From assembly GCA_021776885.1 (NCBI GenBank), contig JAJFFA010000705.1, forward strand, positions 1 to 6,674: 6,674 nt of DNA, in the 5' to 3' direction. A program made the position numbers and the translations under genes. Within the stretch, counting starts at the first letter, position 1. The number at the start of each line of letters is the position of its first letter. Below the pieces are notes generated by a model. That model had not been told where the DNA came from, searched no databases, and worked only from the letters and a program-made list of their open reading frames with translations. This document shows positions 1 to 5,781 of this stretch, in pieces. Source of the DNA: Planctomycetota bacterium. GTDB taxonomy: Bacteria > Planctomycetota > UBA1135 > GCA-002686595.

Positions 1-832
1 CTTCGGGCGTCGCGTCGAATCTCGGTGTGCAGCGCGTCAAGAGCTCGGCCGACACGTCCTCCTCGGTCTGATCGGCCGGCGTCGCGTCATGCAGGAGCGC
101 GAAGACGAGGCGCCCGGGTCCGCTCGTGAGCTGTCCCTTGCTGACACGCAGACCGTTGGCGGTCAACTTGTCCTTGCACTCGTACGTGGTGACTTCAGAC
201 GGCAGATCGTCACATGGAGACGAGTCGCACTGATGGCACGGATCTCCGATCGTCAGAACCCAGTAGGTCTCCTGCTTCCCGCCTGGGTCATTGGGTAGGC
301 GAAACGTCGCTTGCTCCACACGAGCGTGCTTCATGAGGTCGCAGGCGCACGGCCAACAGCAGCGATAGTACTTGCCCACCACGCAACGGCCGTCGTTGTC
401 CTTGATCTTGACCACGTCGTACCGCTCTTCGATGCCAGGGCGAACGATGGCCCCACTCACCCCGCAATAGAAGCGGCTGTACAGCTTGAACTGGTCATGG
501 CTCGTTGCGAGCCGCTCGTAGATGTACTTGAAGAACTGCGGGCCGCCGACGTTGCGGTCTCCTTCCGGGAAGATTCGGGACCAGTGATTGTCGAGCAGGT
601 CCGCGAACAGGGCTTCCTCCGTCAGCTCGTCATCCGTCGGTTCACCCTCTTCTTCCTGGACAGGCACGGGGAGCGCGCCTGTGCTCGAGGGTGTGCTCTC
701 GGATGGAGCCTGAGGCACCTCCGATTGGAGGGGACGGGCTGAGGGTTGGTGCGTGGCACCCAGCAGACAAAGGGCCATGGTCACCGTCCAGAGAGACGGG
801 GCGAGAAGATGTCTTGCGCGACTTTGTGTCAT
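1..832 (-). CDS. Exported Cys-rich protein of unknown function, C-terminus cut by window edge
   Basis: The frame is open from an ATG at 832 to the left edge and gives 277 residues with no stop. An in-frame TGA lies a few codons upstream and no other start codon falls between, so this ATG is the earliest start; a second Met at residue 19 is an alternative. Residues 1-32 look like a Sec signal peptide: basic N-terminus, hydrophobic stretch WTVTMALCLLGA, cleavage probably near residues 26-32. A Pro/Ser/Glu-rich linker follows to about residue 75, then a globular part with Cys at 123, 150, 158, 159, 162, 164, 199, 202, 207, 219 and 268. The core is YYRCCWPCACD (155-165), then GDPCHQCDSSPC (197-207). 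So many cysteines in an exported protein suggest disulfides or metal binding. I do not recognise the family and assign no function. No Shine-Dalgarno is visible. Third positions are less GC-rich (about 75-85 percent by eye) than in the neighbours (about 93-95 percent). It lies downstream of the permease on the same strand, 169 bp away. Confidence 0.8.
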   Translation of the reverse strand, partial: MTQSRARHLLAPSLWTVTMALCLLGATHQPSARPLQSEVPQAPSESTPSSTGALPVPVQEEEGEPTDDELTEEALFADLLDNHWSRIFPEGDRNVGGPQFFKYIYERLATSHDQFKLYSRFYCGVSGAIVRPGIEERYDVVKIKDNDGRCVVGKYYRCCWPCACDLMKHARVEQATFRLPNDPGGKQETYWVLTIGDPCHQCDSSPCDDLPSEVTTYECKDKLTANGLRVSKGQLTSGPGRLVFALLHDATPADQTEEDVSAELLTRCTPRFDATPE

Positions 833-1001
833 GGTGAGGGCGTCTGCGAACGTGTGAGGGTTGGACGATGCGCGAGGCGTTCATCCTGGCCCCATGTTGC
901 GGCCGCTGCGAGTCCTTGCGTCGAACCGGCGATCTTTTTCGGAACCGTGTCGTCGTGCCCCCTTCCCATCGAGATCAAGTCGACGGTGAGGCCCCGCACG
1001 A

Positions 1002-2408
1002 CTACCCAGATCCTCGGGCCGCCCGCGCCCGCCTGAGCGAGACCCGCCGCAGCAGGAGGCCCAGGGCGATCAGCACGCCCGGCCCCAGGTAGACCGTCGC
1101 CACGTAGATCCAGTCGATCGTCTGCGCTTGCAGCGCGAAGAGGCCCGCGCCGAGGTACCCGAGGACCGACACGGCGAAGGTCAGGATGCCAATTCCGACG
1201 GCGACCGAGGTCGAGCGCACCATCTTGAAGGGCGCATCCATGCCCGCTCGCCGCGCGCGCACGTACGCGATTGAGATGAACAGGTAGGGCACCACGACCG
1301 CCAGCGAGCTCAGGTCGATGAGCAGCGAGATGAAGCGATCGGAGCCCGACAGTCCGGTCAGGATCGAGAACAAGGGCACCAGGATCAGCACGCAGATCAC
1401 GGCCGCCTGGGTCCACAGGGCCTGGTGGTGTGTGCCGTGCTCGTCGCGCCGGGTCAGGAAGCTCGGGAACGTCCCCTGCGGCACGTCCGCGAACATGGCC
1501 CGGATCGGCGACTCCATCCAGATCACGTACCCGACGATGGACACGAACACCATCAGCGTCATGAAGCCCCGCGCCAGCGCCTCCGGCGGCAGCCCCAGGA
1601 GCTCCGCCAGGGCGTGCCACGAGTCGAACACCGCGGTGGCCTTGTTGAGCGATTCGGCCGGCAAGAGGAAGCTCACCGCCACCGTCCCGAGCACGTAGAG
1701 GGCTCCGACGAGCAGCGCCGCCGTGACGATCGCGCGCGGAAAGTCGCGCTGCGGGTTCTGCGTGTCGTTGACGTAGGGCCCGGCCGCCTCGGCCCCCGAG
1801 ACCGCGAACAGGAGCCACGCGAAGGTCGAGAAGTAGGCGAGGTCGAGGGTCGGCAGCAGGCTCCCCGCGCTGTAGCTCGTCGCCGGCTCGTGCCGACCCA
1901 GGAGCACCGCGCCCACGGCGATCACGATCAGCCCGAAGATGCTCACGAGCAAGACGCGCCCCGCGATCCCGACGAAGCGCGAGAAGACCCGCACGCCGCG
2001 CGAGCTCAGGTACGTCAGCCCCAGGCACGTCGCGGTCCCGAGCAGCGGCACGAGCCAGGTCACGCTCTCGAACACGTCCCGCCCCATGCTCGCCAGTGAG
2101 GCGTTGATCACCAGCCGGCTGCAGACCATCTGCAGGTACACCAGGTTCGAGACGAAGTACGCCCACGTCCCGACGAACGCCCACTTCGGCCCGAGCCCCA
2201 GCTCCATGTAGCTGTAGATCCCCGCGCGCTTCTCCGGAAGCGCCGAGCTGAACTCCGCCAGCATCAAGCTGAGCGGCAGGAAGTAGATCAGCCCCACCAC
2301 GATCCACGACGGAATCGCGCTCAGCCCGATCGTCGCCAGATTGTCGGTCACGTTCCCGAAGCCGTAGACGGCGACGACGATGAGCAGGGCGACCGTTCTG
2401 ACGGACAT
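1002..2408 (-). CDS. APC-superfamily amino-acid permease, YjeM / glutamate-GABA antiporter-like
   Basis: This is a 468-residue inner-membrane transporter, expected to move amino acids or exchange them for related amines. About twelve hydrophobic segments fill the length, usual for the family. TM1 starts almost at the N-terminus and has the helix-breaking segment VYGFGNVTDN (14-23). AEFSSALPEKRAGIYSYMELGLGPKWAFVGTW (51-82, split across TM2/TM3) and the loop after TM6, SGAEAAGPYVNDTQNPQRDFPRAI (204-227), are typical of the superfamily; the TM1-TM3 layout resembles E. coli YjeM. The C-terminus is short and basic (RRVSLRRARAARGSG). Substrate cannot be read from the sequence. The ATG at 2408 is chosen because an upstream extension to an ATG at 2498 is Pro/Arg-rich with poor third-position GC. 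A TTG at 2426, preceded by GGAAAG at a workable spacing, is a real alternative adding six residues. The gene diverges from the lipoprotein gene, and its product could import amino acids released by the protease further on. Confidence 0.92.
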   Translation of the reverse strand: MSVRTVALLIVVAVYGFGNVTDNLATIGLSAIPSWIVVGLIYFLPLSLMLAEFSSALPEKRAGIYSYMELGLGPKWAFVGTWAYFVSNLVYLQMVCSRLVINASLASMGRDVFESVTWLVPLLGTATCLGLTYLSSRGVRVFSRFVGIAGRVLLVSIFGLIVIAVGAVLLGRHEPATSYSAGSLLPTLDLAYFSTFAWLLFAVSGAEAAGPYVNDTQNPQRDFPRAIVTAALLVGALYVLGTVAVSFLLPAESLNKATAVFDSWHALAELLGLPPEALARGFMTLMVFVSIVGYVIWMESPIRAMFADVPQGTFPSFLTRRDEHGTHHQALWTQAAVICVLILVPLFSILTGLSGSDRFISLLIDLSSLAVVVPYLFISIAYVRARRAGMDAPFKMVRSTSVAVGIGILTFAVSVLGYLGAGLFALQAQTIDWIYVATVYLGPGVLIALGLLLRRVSLRRARAARGSG

Positions 2409-2433
2409 GCCGCGGGGCGGGGTCAAAGCGGAA

Positions 2434-2585
2434 GGCTTTCCGTGCAGGGGATGGGGTCGAGGTCGCGGTGGGATGCGACCGCGGCACCCGGTCGACACCC
2501 GGCGGCTGCGCGCGACACGGTACGGCCTGGAGCCGGCTGGAAGTACCTTGCCGCTGCGGAACGCAGTGGTCGCCCACGGAAAGCC
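2434..2585. repeat. 11-bp inverted repeat pair flanking 130 bp
   Basis: GGCTTTCCGTG at 2434-2444 and its exact reverse complement CACGGAAAGCC at 2575-2585 face each other across 130 bp. The match stops on both sides after 11 bp. The left arm lies 26 bp upstream of the permease ATG. Either a pair of binding sites for one regulator or coincidence is possible; no transposase gene lies between the arms, so a mobile element is unlikely. Confidence 0.45.
2551..2569 (+). promoter_or_regulatory. RNA hairpin candidate in the divergent region
   Basis: CCGCTGCG, a GAA loop, then CGCAGTGG give an 8-bp stem on the plus strand with one G-U pair and no mismatch. The same site read on the minus strand would contain an A-C mismatch, so if it is an RNA structure it belongs to a plus-strand transcript. 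No T-tract follows, so it is not an intrinsic terminator. Confidence 0.3.
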
Positions 2586-2777
2586 GCGCGGGTTCGAGTG
2601 GGTCGAGCTGGTGCAGTCAGCCCATCGCCCAGGGGTAGGGGGGGCGGGGCGCTGAGCGCGAAGCTAGCCAGTGCTGAACCCGAGTCCCGTCTCTCTCGCC
2701 GCCATGGTCTCACCGAGCGCGGTGTCCGGCGACGAGTCCGCGTTCGACGTTCGACGATCCTCGGTGCGGGCATGGTC

Positions 2778-2783
2778 TAGAAT
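2778..2783 (+). promoter_or_regulatory. Possible -10 element (TAGAAT) for the lipoprotein gene
   Basis: TAGAAT matches the bacterial -10 consensus at five of six positions in otherwise GC-rich DNA. No -35 hexamer is present at 16-18 bp; the nearest candidate, TTCGAC at 2750-2755, is 22 bp away. Transcription would begin near 2790, giving a leader of about 110 nt to the GTG start at 2900, or a leaderless message if the ATG at 2792 were used. Confidence 0.3.
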
Positions 2784-2899
2784 CCGCCACCATGGCATTC
2801 GATTCAGGCCGTTGTCGCTGGCGTCGAGTTCTCGGTGGCCTTCGCGTCGCTGGTGGGGCTTCGAAGGTGCGATGCGGGTGCCGGGGGCGGCGAGAGCGT

Positions 2900-4183
2900 G
2901 TGCAGGGTCCCTGGCGCAGCTTGCCCGGAGGGCTCGCGCTCGTGGCCTGCGTCGCCTGCGGGTCGGGCGAGACGTTCACGGGCAGCGAGCACGACTCGGG
3001 CGGGCTGCCGCCGGCTGTTCACGTGCCCGCGGCGATTCCGATCGACATCAACACGCTCACGGACGAGCAGCGACGTGTGATTCGGCTGGGGCACGAGTCC
3101 GACCCGACGCCCTACCTGATGGAGTCGCGGCCCATCGTGTGTCAGATCGTCGAGGCCGGGAACGGGGCCGACGAGGTGCGCAGCGCGGGGCCGATCACGC
3201 GACGCTCGCCCGTGATGATCTACGCGCTGGGGGAGGCGCAGGGCGGGCGGCTCGTCGACCACGGGTGGCTCGAGGACGTGGCCACGGGGAAGCGCGTGTG
3301 GGAGATGACGCTGGAGGAGAGCGCGCACGGCGGCGGGGACCCCCGGAACCGCAGGGCCGTCGAGAGGCTGTGGCTCGAGCCGGGGAGCTACGAGCTGCAC
3401 TACGTGTCCAACGACTCGCACGCCTTCGGCGACTGGCGTGGGGCGCCGCCGGAGCGCGAGCTGTTCTACGGTGTCGTCGTCTTCAACCTGGAGGGGATCG
3501 AAGCGCTCGAGCAGCGCCTGCGCGCGGAGGGTGTCGATGACCTCCTCGTGCGCGAGGGCGGGCGAGCGCTGGAGGACGGCCGAGCGCTGGAGGGAACCGG
3601 CCCCGAGGGCGGCGGCGGCGAGCCCGAGCTCAGTCCCCGAGAGCGCGACCTGCGCGGGGACGAGCACCTCCTGGCGGGCCGCTTCGAAGAGGCGCTCGCG
3701 GACTTCGACAGCTTCCTTGCCGCGGCACCCGAGCTCGATCCGCAGCACTGGCGGCGCGGGATCGCGTACTACTACGCCGGGCGCTACGAAGAGGGCGCCG
3801 CCCAGTTCGTCCGGCACCGTCGCGTCAACCCGAACGACGTCGAGAACGCGGCCTGGCACTTCCTGTGCCTCGCTCGCGCGACGAGCTTCGACGAGGCGCG
3901 CGCCGCCCTGCTTCCGGTCGGGCCCGACCAGCGCGATCCGATGCGGGAGGTCTACGCACTGTTCGCGGGACGGGCTCAGCCGCAGGACGTGCTGGCCGCG
4001 GCGGAGTCGTCGCCGCAGCGAGACGCGGTCTTCTTCGCGCACCTGTACCTGGGGCTCTACTACGAGGCCCTGGGCGACCTGGACAGGGCTCGGCGGCACA
4101 TCGATCTGGCGGCGACGACACACGCGCGTCCGCACTACATGGGGCGCGTGGCGAAGATGCACGCGGCGCTGATGCGGGGCTGA
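2900..4183 (+). CDS. Lipoprotein with N-terminal beta-rich domain and C-terminal TPR domain
   Basis: From the GTG at 2900 this is a 427-residue protein. Its N-terminus (WRSLPGGLALVACVACGSG) is a lipoprotein signal with lipobox LVAC, so it is probably lipid-anchored at residue 17. The frame is open back to an ATG at 2792, but those 36 extra codons are Arg/Gly-rich with about 56 percent GC at third positions against about 94 percent just after 2900; I therefore prefer 2900. Residues about 70-200 form a beta-rich domain including VMIYALGE, GWLEDVATGKRVWEM, LEPGSYELHYVSNDSHAFGDW and GVVVFNLEG. This layout recalls an uncharacterised domain of exported bacterial proteins. A Gly/Glu linker holds a six-residue tandem repeat (GRALED/GRALEG). 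From about residue 247 come TPR-like helix pairs, such as WRRGIAYYYAGRYEEGAAQF and AHLYLGLYYEALGDLDRARRHI, with NPNDVENAAWHFLCLARA between. TPRs bind proteins; the partner is unknown. The protease gene follows after 96 bp on the same strand. Confidence 0.85.
   Translation: MQGPWRSLPGGLALVACVACGSGETFTGSEHDSGGLPPAVHVPAAIPIDINTLTDEQRRVIRLGHESDPTPYLMESRPIVCQIVEAGNGADEVRSAGPITRRSPVMIYALGEAQGGRLVDHGWLEDVATGKRVWEMTLEESAHGGGDPRNRRAVERLWLEPGSYELHYVSNDSHAFGDWRGAPPERELFYGVVVFNLEGIEALEQRLRAEGVDDLLVREGGRALEDGRALEGTGPEGGGGEPELSPRERDLRGDEHLLAGRFEEALADFDSFLAAAPELDPQHWRRGIAYYYAGRYEEGAAQFVRHRRVNPNDVENAAWHFLCLARATSFDEARAALLPVGPDQRDPMREVYALFAGRAQPQDVLAAAESSPQRDAVFFAHLYLGLYYEALGDLDRARRHIDLAATTHARPHYMGRVAKMHAALMRG
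3560..3595 (+). repeat. 18-bp tandem duplication in the lipoprotein linker
   Basis: Two 18-bp units share the identical 13-mer CGAGCGCTGGAGG at 3563-3575 and 3581-3593 and encode GRALED then GRALEG. The frame is kept. It lies in the flexible Gly/Glu-rich linker between the two domains, so a change in copy number would alter only the linker length. Confidence 0.6.
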
Positions 4184-4264
4184 GCGAAGCCGTCGTGGGC
4201 GGCCTGGGTCGGCTGGATCCAGCGCGAGGTCGCATTTGTCCAAGTCGCGTCCGCTGGAGCCCTG

Positions 4265-4270
4265 TAGGTT
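4265..4270 (+). promoter_or_regulatory. Weak -10-like element (TAGGTT) ahead of the protease gene
   Basis: TAGGTT ends 9 bp before the ATG at 4280. No Shine-Dalgarno at normal spacing precedes that ATG, so a promoter here would give a nearly leaderless message. No -35 at proper spacing is visible (TTGTCC is about 23 bp upstream). Read-through from the lipoprotein gene is equally possible. Confidence 0.2.
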
Positions 4271-4279
4271 GGATGCGCC

Positions 4280-5716
4280 ATGAGAGAACTACTGATTGCG
4301 ACGATCGTTGCGGGGGCGGGCGCGTGCTTCGCGGGACTCGCCAGGGCTCAGGAACAGGCCCAGCCGCCCTGGACGCTGATGATCTACGGCGCCGTCGACA
4401 ACGACGCCGAGGGCCACTTCCTCGAGTTCATCGATGGGGTCCGGGCGGCGCTGGATGACGATCCGGGCATGCAGCTCGTGCTCTTCATCGACAGGAGCGA
4501 GGGCTTCTCGAACGACTCGAGCTCGCTCGGAGAGGACTTCAGCGGCGCGCGGGTGTACCAGCTCCACAAGGACTCGGCGGATCGACTCGACGTCAGCGAC
4601 TACTTCCCGGGCATGAACCCGGGCGAGGAGCACGAGCTCGACTCGGCCGATCCTCGCACCCTGGGGCGCTTCGTGTCCCTCTGCAAGGAGCAGTTCCCGG
4701 CGCAGAGGACCGGGCTGATGATCTACAGCCACGCCGACGGCAGCATCATGTGTCCGGACGACGGGAGCGGGAACGAGATGGGCATCCCCGCGCTGAGCGG
4801 GCTCGTGGGCGCGGAGGCTTCGGTCGACTTCCTCGCGCTCGAGCTCTGCCACATGGGCGGCATCGAGATCGCGTACCAGTGGCGTCCCGGGAACGGCGGC
4901 TTCTCGGCTGAGACGCTGGTCGCCATCCCGAACGCCGGCGCCCCGCTCGACTGGCATCGCGCCTTCGCCCGCATTCGCTCGAAGGGCCACGCGACGGCGG
5001 CGCGCGGGGACGTCCACGATCCAGCGTCCATGAGCGCCGCAGAGTTCGGTCGTCTCCTCATCGAGGAAGGGCACGCCGGACGCAGGGAGTGGGTCGAGGA
5101 AGCGAAGAGCTCGGGTCTCCACGACCTCACCGATCCGGCCGTGATCGCGCACGCGCGTGAGGCCGCGGGTTGCTACGACCTCGGCGCCGCCGAGGGCGCC
5201 AAGCGGGCGATCGATCGGCTCGCGCGCGCCCTGGCGCAGGACGACGGGATGGGCGTGCTCCTGGAGCTGCGCGGCTCCAGCGACGAGGATCGAATGCTGA
5301 ACTACGCGGGTCCTGGCAAGTTCCAGGCGCGCCCGTACGTCGACCTCTTCGAGCTGCTCGAGCTCATCGCGGCGAGCCCGGAGCTCGGCGACGACGTGCG
5401 TTCGAGTGCGAGGGCAGCAGGGCAGGCGGTCGACGAGCTCGTCGTGGCCTCATTCGGCCTCGAGGAAGGCTTCGAGGGCTTCAAGCCGGATCGCAACGGG
5501 ATCTTCATCGTGTTCCCCGACGGCCAGGCGTGGCCCGGGCTCTCCTGGTACACGCCGTTGGAGAGCGAACCTGCGGGTCCCCACGGACGCTGGAGCTTCC
5601 TCGCGGACGGGGCCACGCCGGGCAACGGCAAGGTCGAGAACTGGTTCGAGCTGCTCGACCTCTGGTTCGATGACCCGAGCGCCGGTTCCGGTGGCCTGAA
5701 TCGCTACTCCTGGTAG
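4280..5716 (+). CDS. Secreted clostripain-type cysteine peptidase (family C11)
   Basis: This is a 478-residue exported protease. Residues 1-23 form a Sec signal peptide (MRELLIATIVAGAGACFAGLA, then cleavage after ARA) with no lipobox. The C11 fold starts at WTLMIYGAVDNDAEG (31-45). Catalytic His is H151 in LMIYSHADGS and catalytic Cys is C190 in VDFLALELCHMGG, followed by the usual SAETLVAIPNAGAPLDW. Later family landmarks are present: CYDLGAAEGAKRAIDRLA (298-315), PYVDLFELLELIA (352-364) and NGIFIVFPDGQAWPGLSWY (406-424). The domain is therefore complete. Family members cut after Arg or Lys using an acidic S1 residue two positions before the Cys; here that position is Glu188 rather than the common Asp. 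There is no Lys or Arg between H151 and C190, where C11 enzymes are usually cleaved to mature. The ATG is chosen because the signal peptide begins directly there. It follows the lipoprotein gene by 96 bp and may share its transcript. The physiological substrate is not evident. Confidence 0.9.
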   Translation: MRELLIATIVAGAGACFAGLARAQEQAQPPWTLMIYGAVDNDAEGHFLEFIDGVRAALDDDPGMQLVLFIDRSEGFSNDSSSLGEDFSGARVYQLHKDSADRLDVSDYFPGMNPGEEHELDSADPRTLGRFVSLCKEQFPAQRTGLMIYSHADGSIMCPDDGSGNEMGIPALSGLVGAEASVDFLALELCHMGGIEIAYQWRPGNGGFSAETLVAIPNAGAPLDWHRAFARIRSKGHATAARGDVHDPASMSAAEFGRLLIEEGHAGRREWVEEAKSSGLHDLTDPAVIAHAREAAGCYDLGAAEGAKRAIDRLARALAQDDGMGVLLELRGSSDEDRMLNYAGPGKFQARPYVDLFELLELIAASPELGDDVRSSARAAGQAVDELVVASFGLEEGFEGFKPDRNGIFIVFPDGQAWPGLSWYTPLESEPAGPHGRWSFLADGATPGNGKVENWFELLDLWFDDPSAGSGGLNRYSW

Positions 5717-5781
5717 TTGCGGCGGCCCGACTTGCCCAGGAGCGGCCCGATCTCCGCGAGCTCGGCCTCGGAGCCTTGGCG
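5717..5781. other. Short convergent gap between protease and esterase genes
   Basis: These 65 bp separate two genes that end toward each other. There is a weak stem CTCCG/CGGAG (5752-5756 and 5769-5773) with a 12-nt loop and no T-tract, so no convincing terminator is visible. A perfect 10-bp palindrome GCGCTAGCGC at 5779-5788 overlaps the esterase stop codon. Read on the minus strand the gap looks coding (see findings). Confidence 0.5.

Larger units (their letters stand above)
2409..2899. other. Divergent intergenic region between permease and lipoprotein genes
   Basis: About 490 bp separate the two chosen starts (about 380 bp if the lipoprotein began at the ATG at 2792). Open frames here on both strands are Arg/Pro/Gly-rich with no domain character, and I regard none as coding. 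The region contains an 11-bp inverted repeat pair, an 8-bp hairpin, a 7-bp direct repeat CACCCGG at 2485-2491 and 2496-2502, a tandem TTCGACG at 2743-2756, and a possible -10 element at 2778-2783. GGTCGC (2461-2466) and GCGACC (2475-2480) form a further short dyad. Control of both divergent genes must sit here, but I could not identify a convincing -35/-10 pair for the permease. Confidence 0.6.

Noticed and set aside
311..742. An open frame of 143 codons on the plus strand at the left end.
   Set aside because: It is antisense to the exported Cys-rich protein, whose frame has a signal peptide and continues unbroken to the window edge.
829..2577. A 582-codon open frame on the minus strand overlapping the permease in another frame.
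   Set aside because: Its translation is Arg/Gly/Ala-rich with no domain, while the overlapping frame is a clear 12-TM permease. Long false frames are common at this GC content.
2591..2599. GGTTCGAGT resembles a tRNA T-loop.
   Set aside because: The flanking bases do not form the five-pair T stem, and no acceptor, D or anticodon arm can be drawn around it on either strand.
2743..2756. Tandem TTCGACG, considered as a LexA-type box.
   Set aside because: Spacing between the GTTC half-sites is 3 bp, not the 7 bp of the alphaproteobacterial box, and neither neighbouring gene is a DNA-damage gene.
2804..4243. A 479-codon open frame on the minus strand opposite the lipoprotein gene.
   Set aside because: The translation is low-complexity Arg/Val/Leu/Pro sequence, and the plus strand encodes a lipobox, a domain and TPRs with good third-position GC.
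5752..5773. A possible terminator hairpin between the convergent genes.
   Set aside because: The stem is only 5 bp around a 12-nt loop and neither side has a T-tract.
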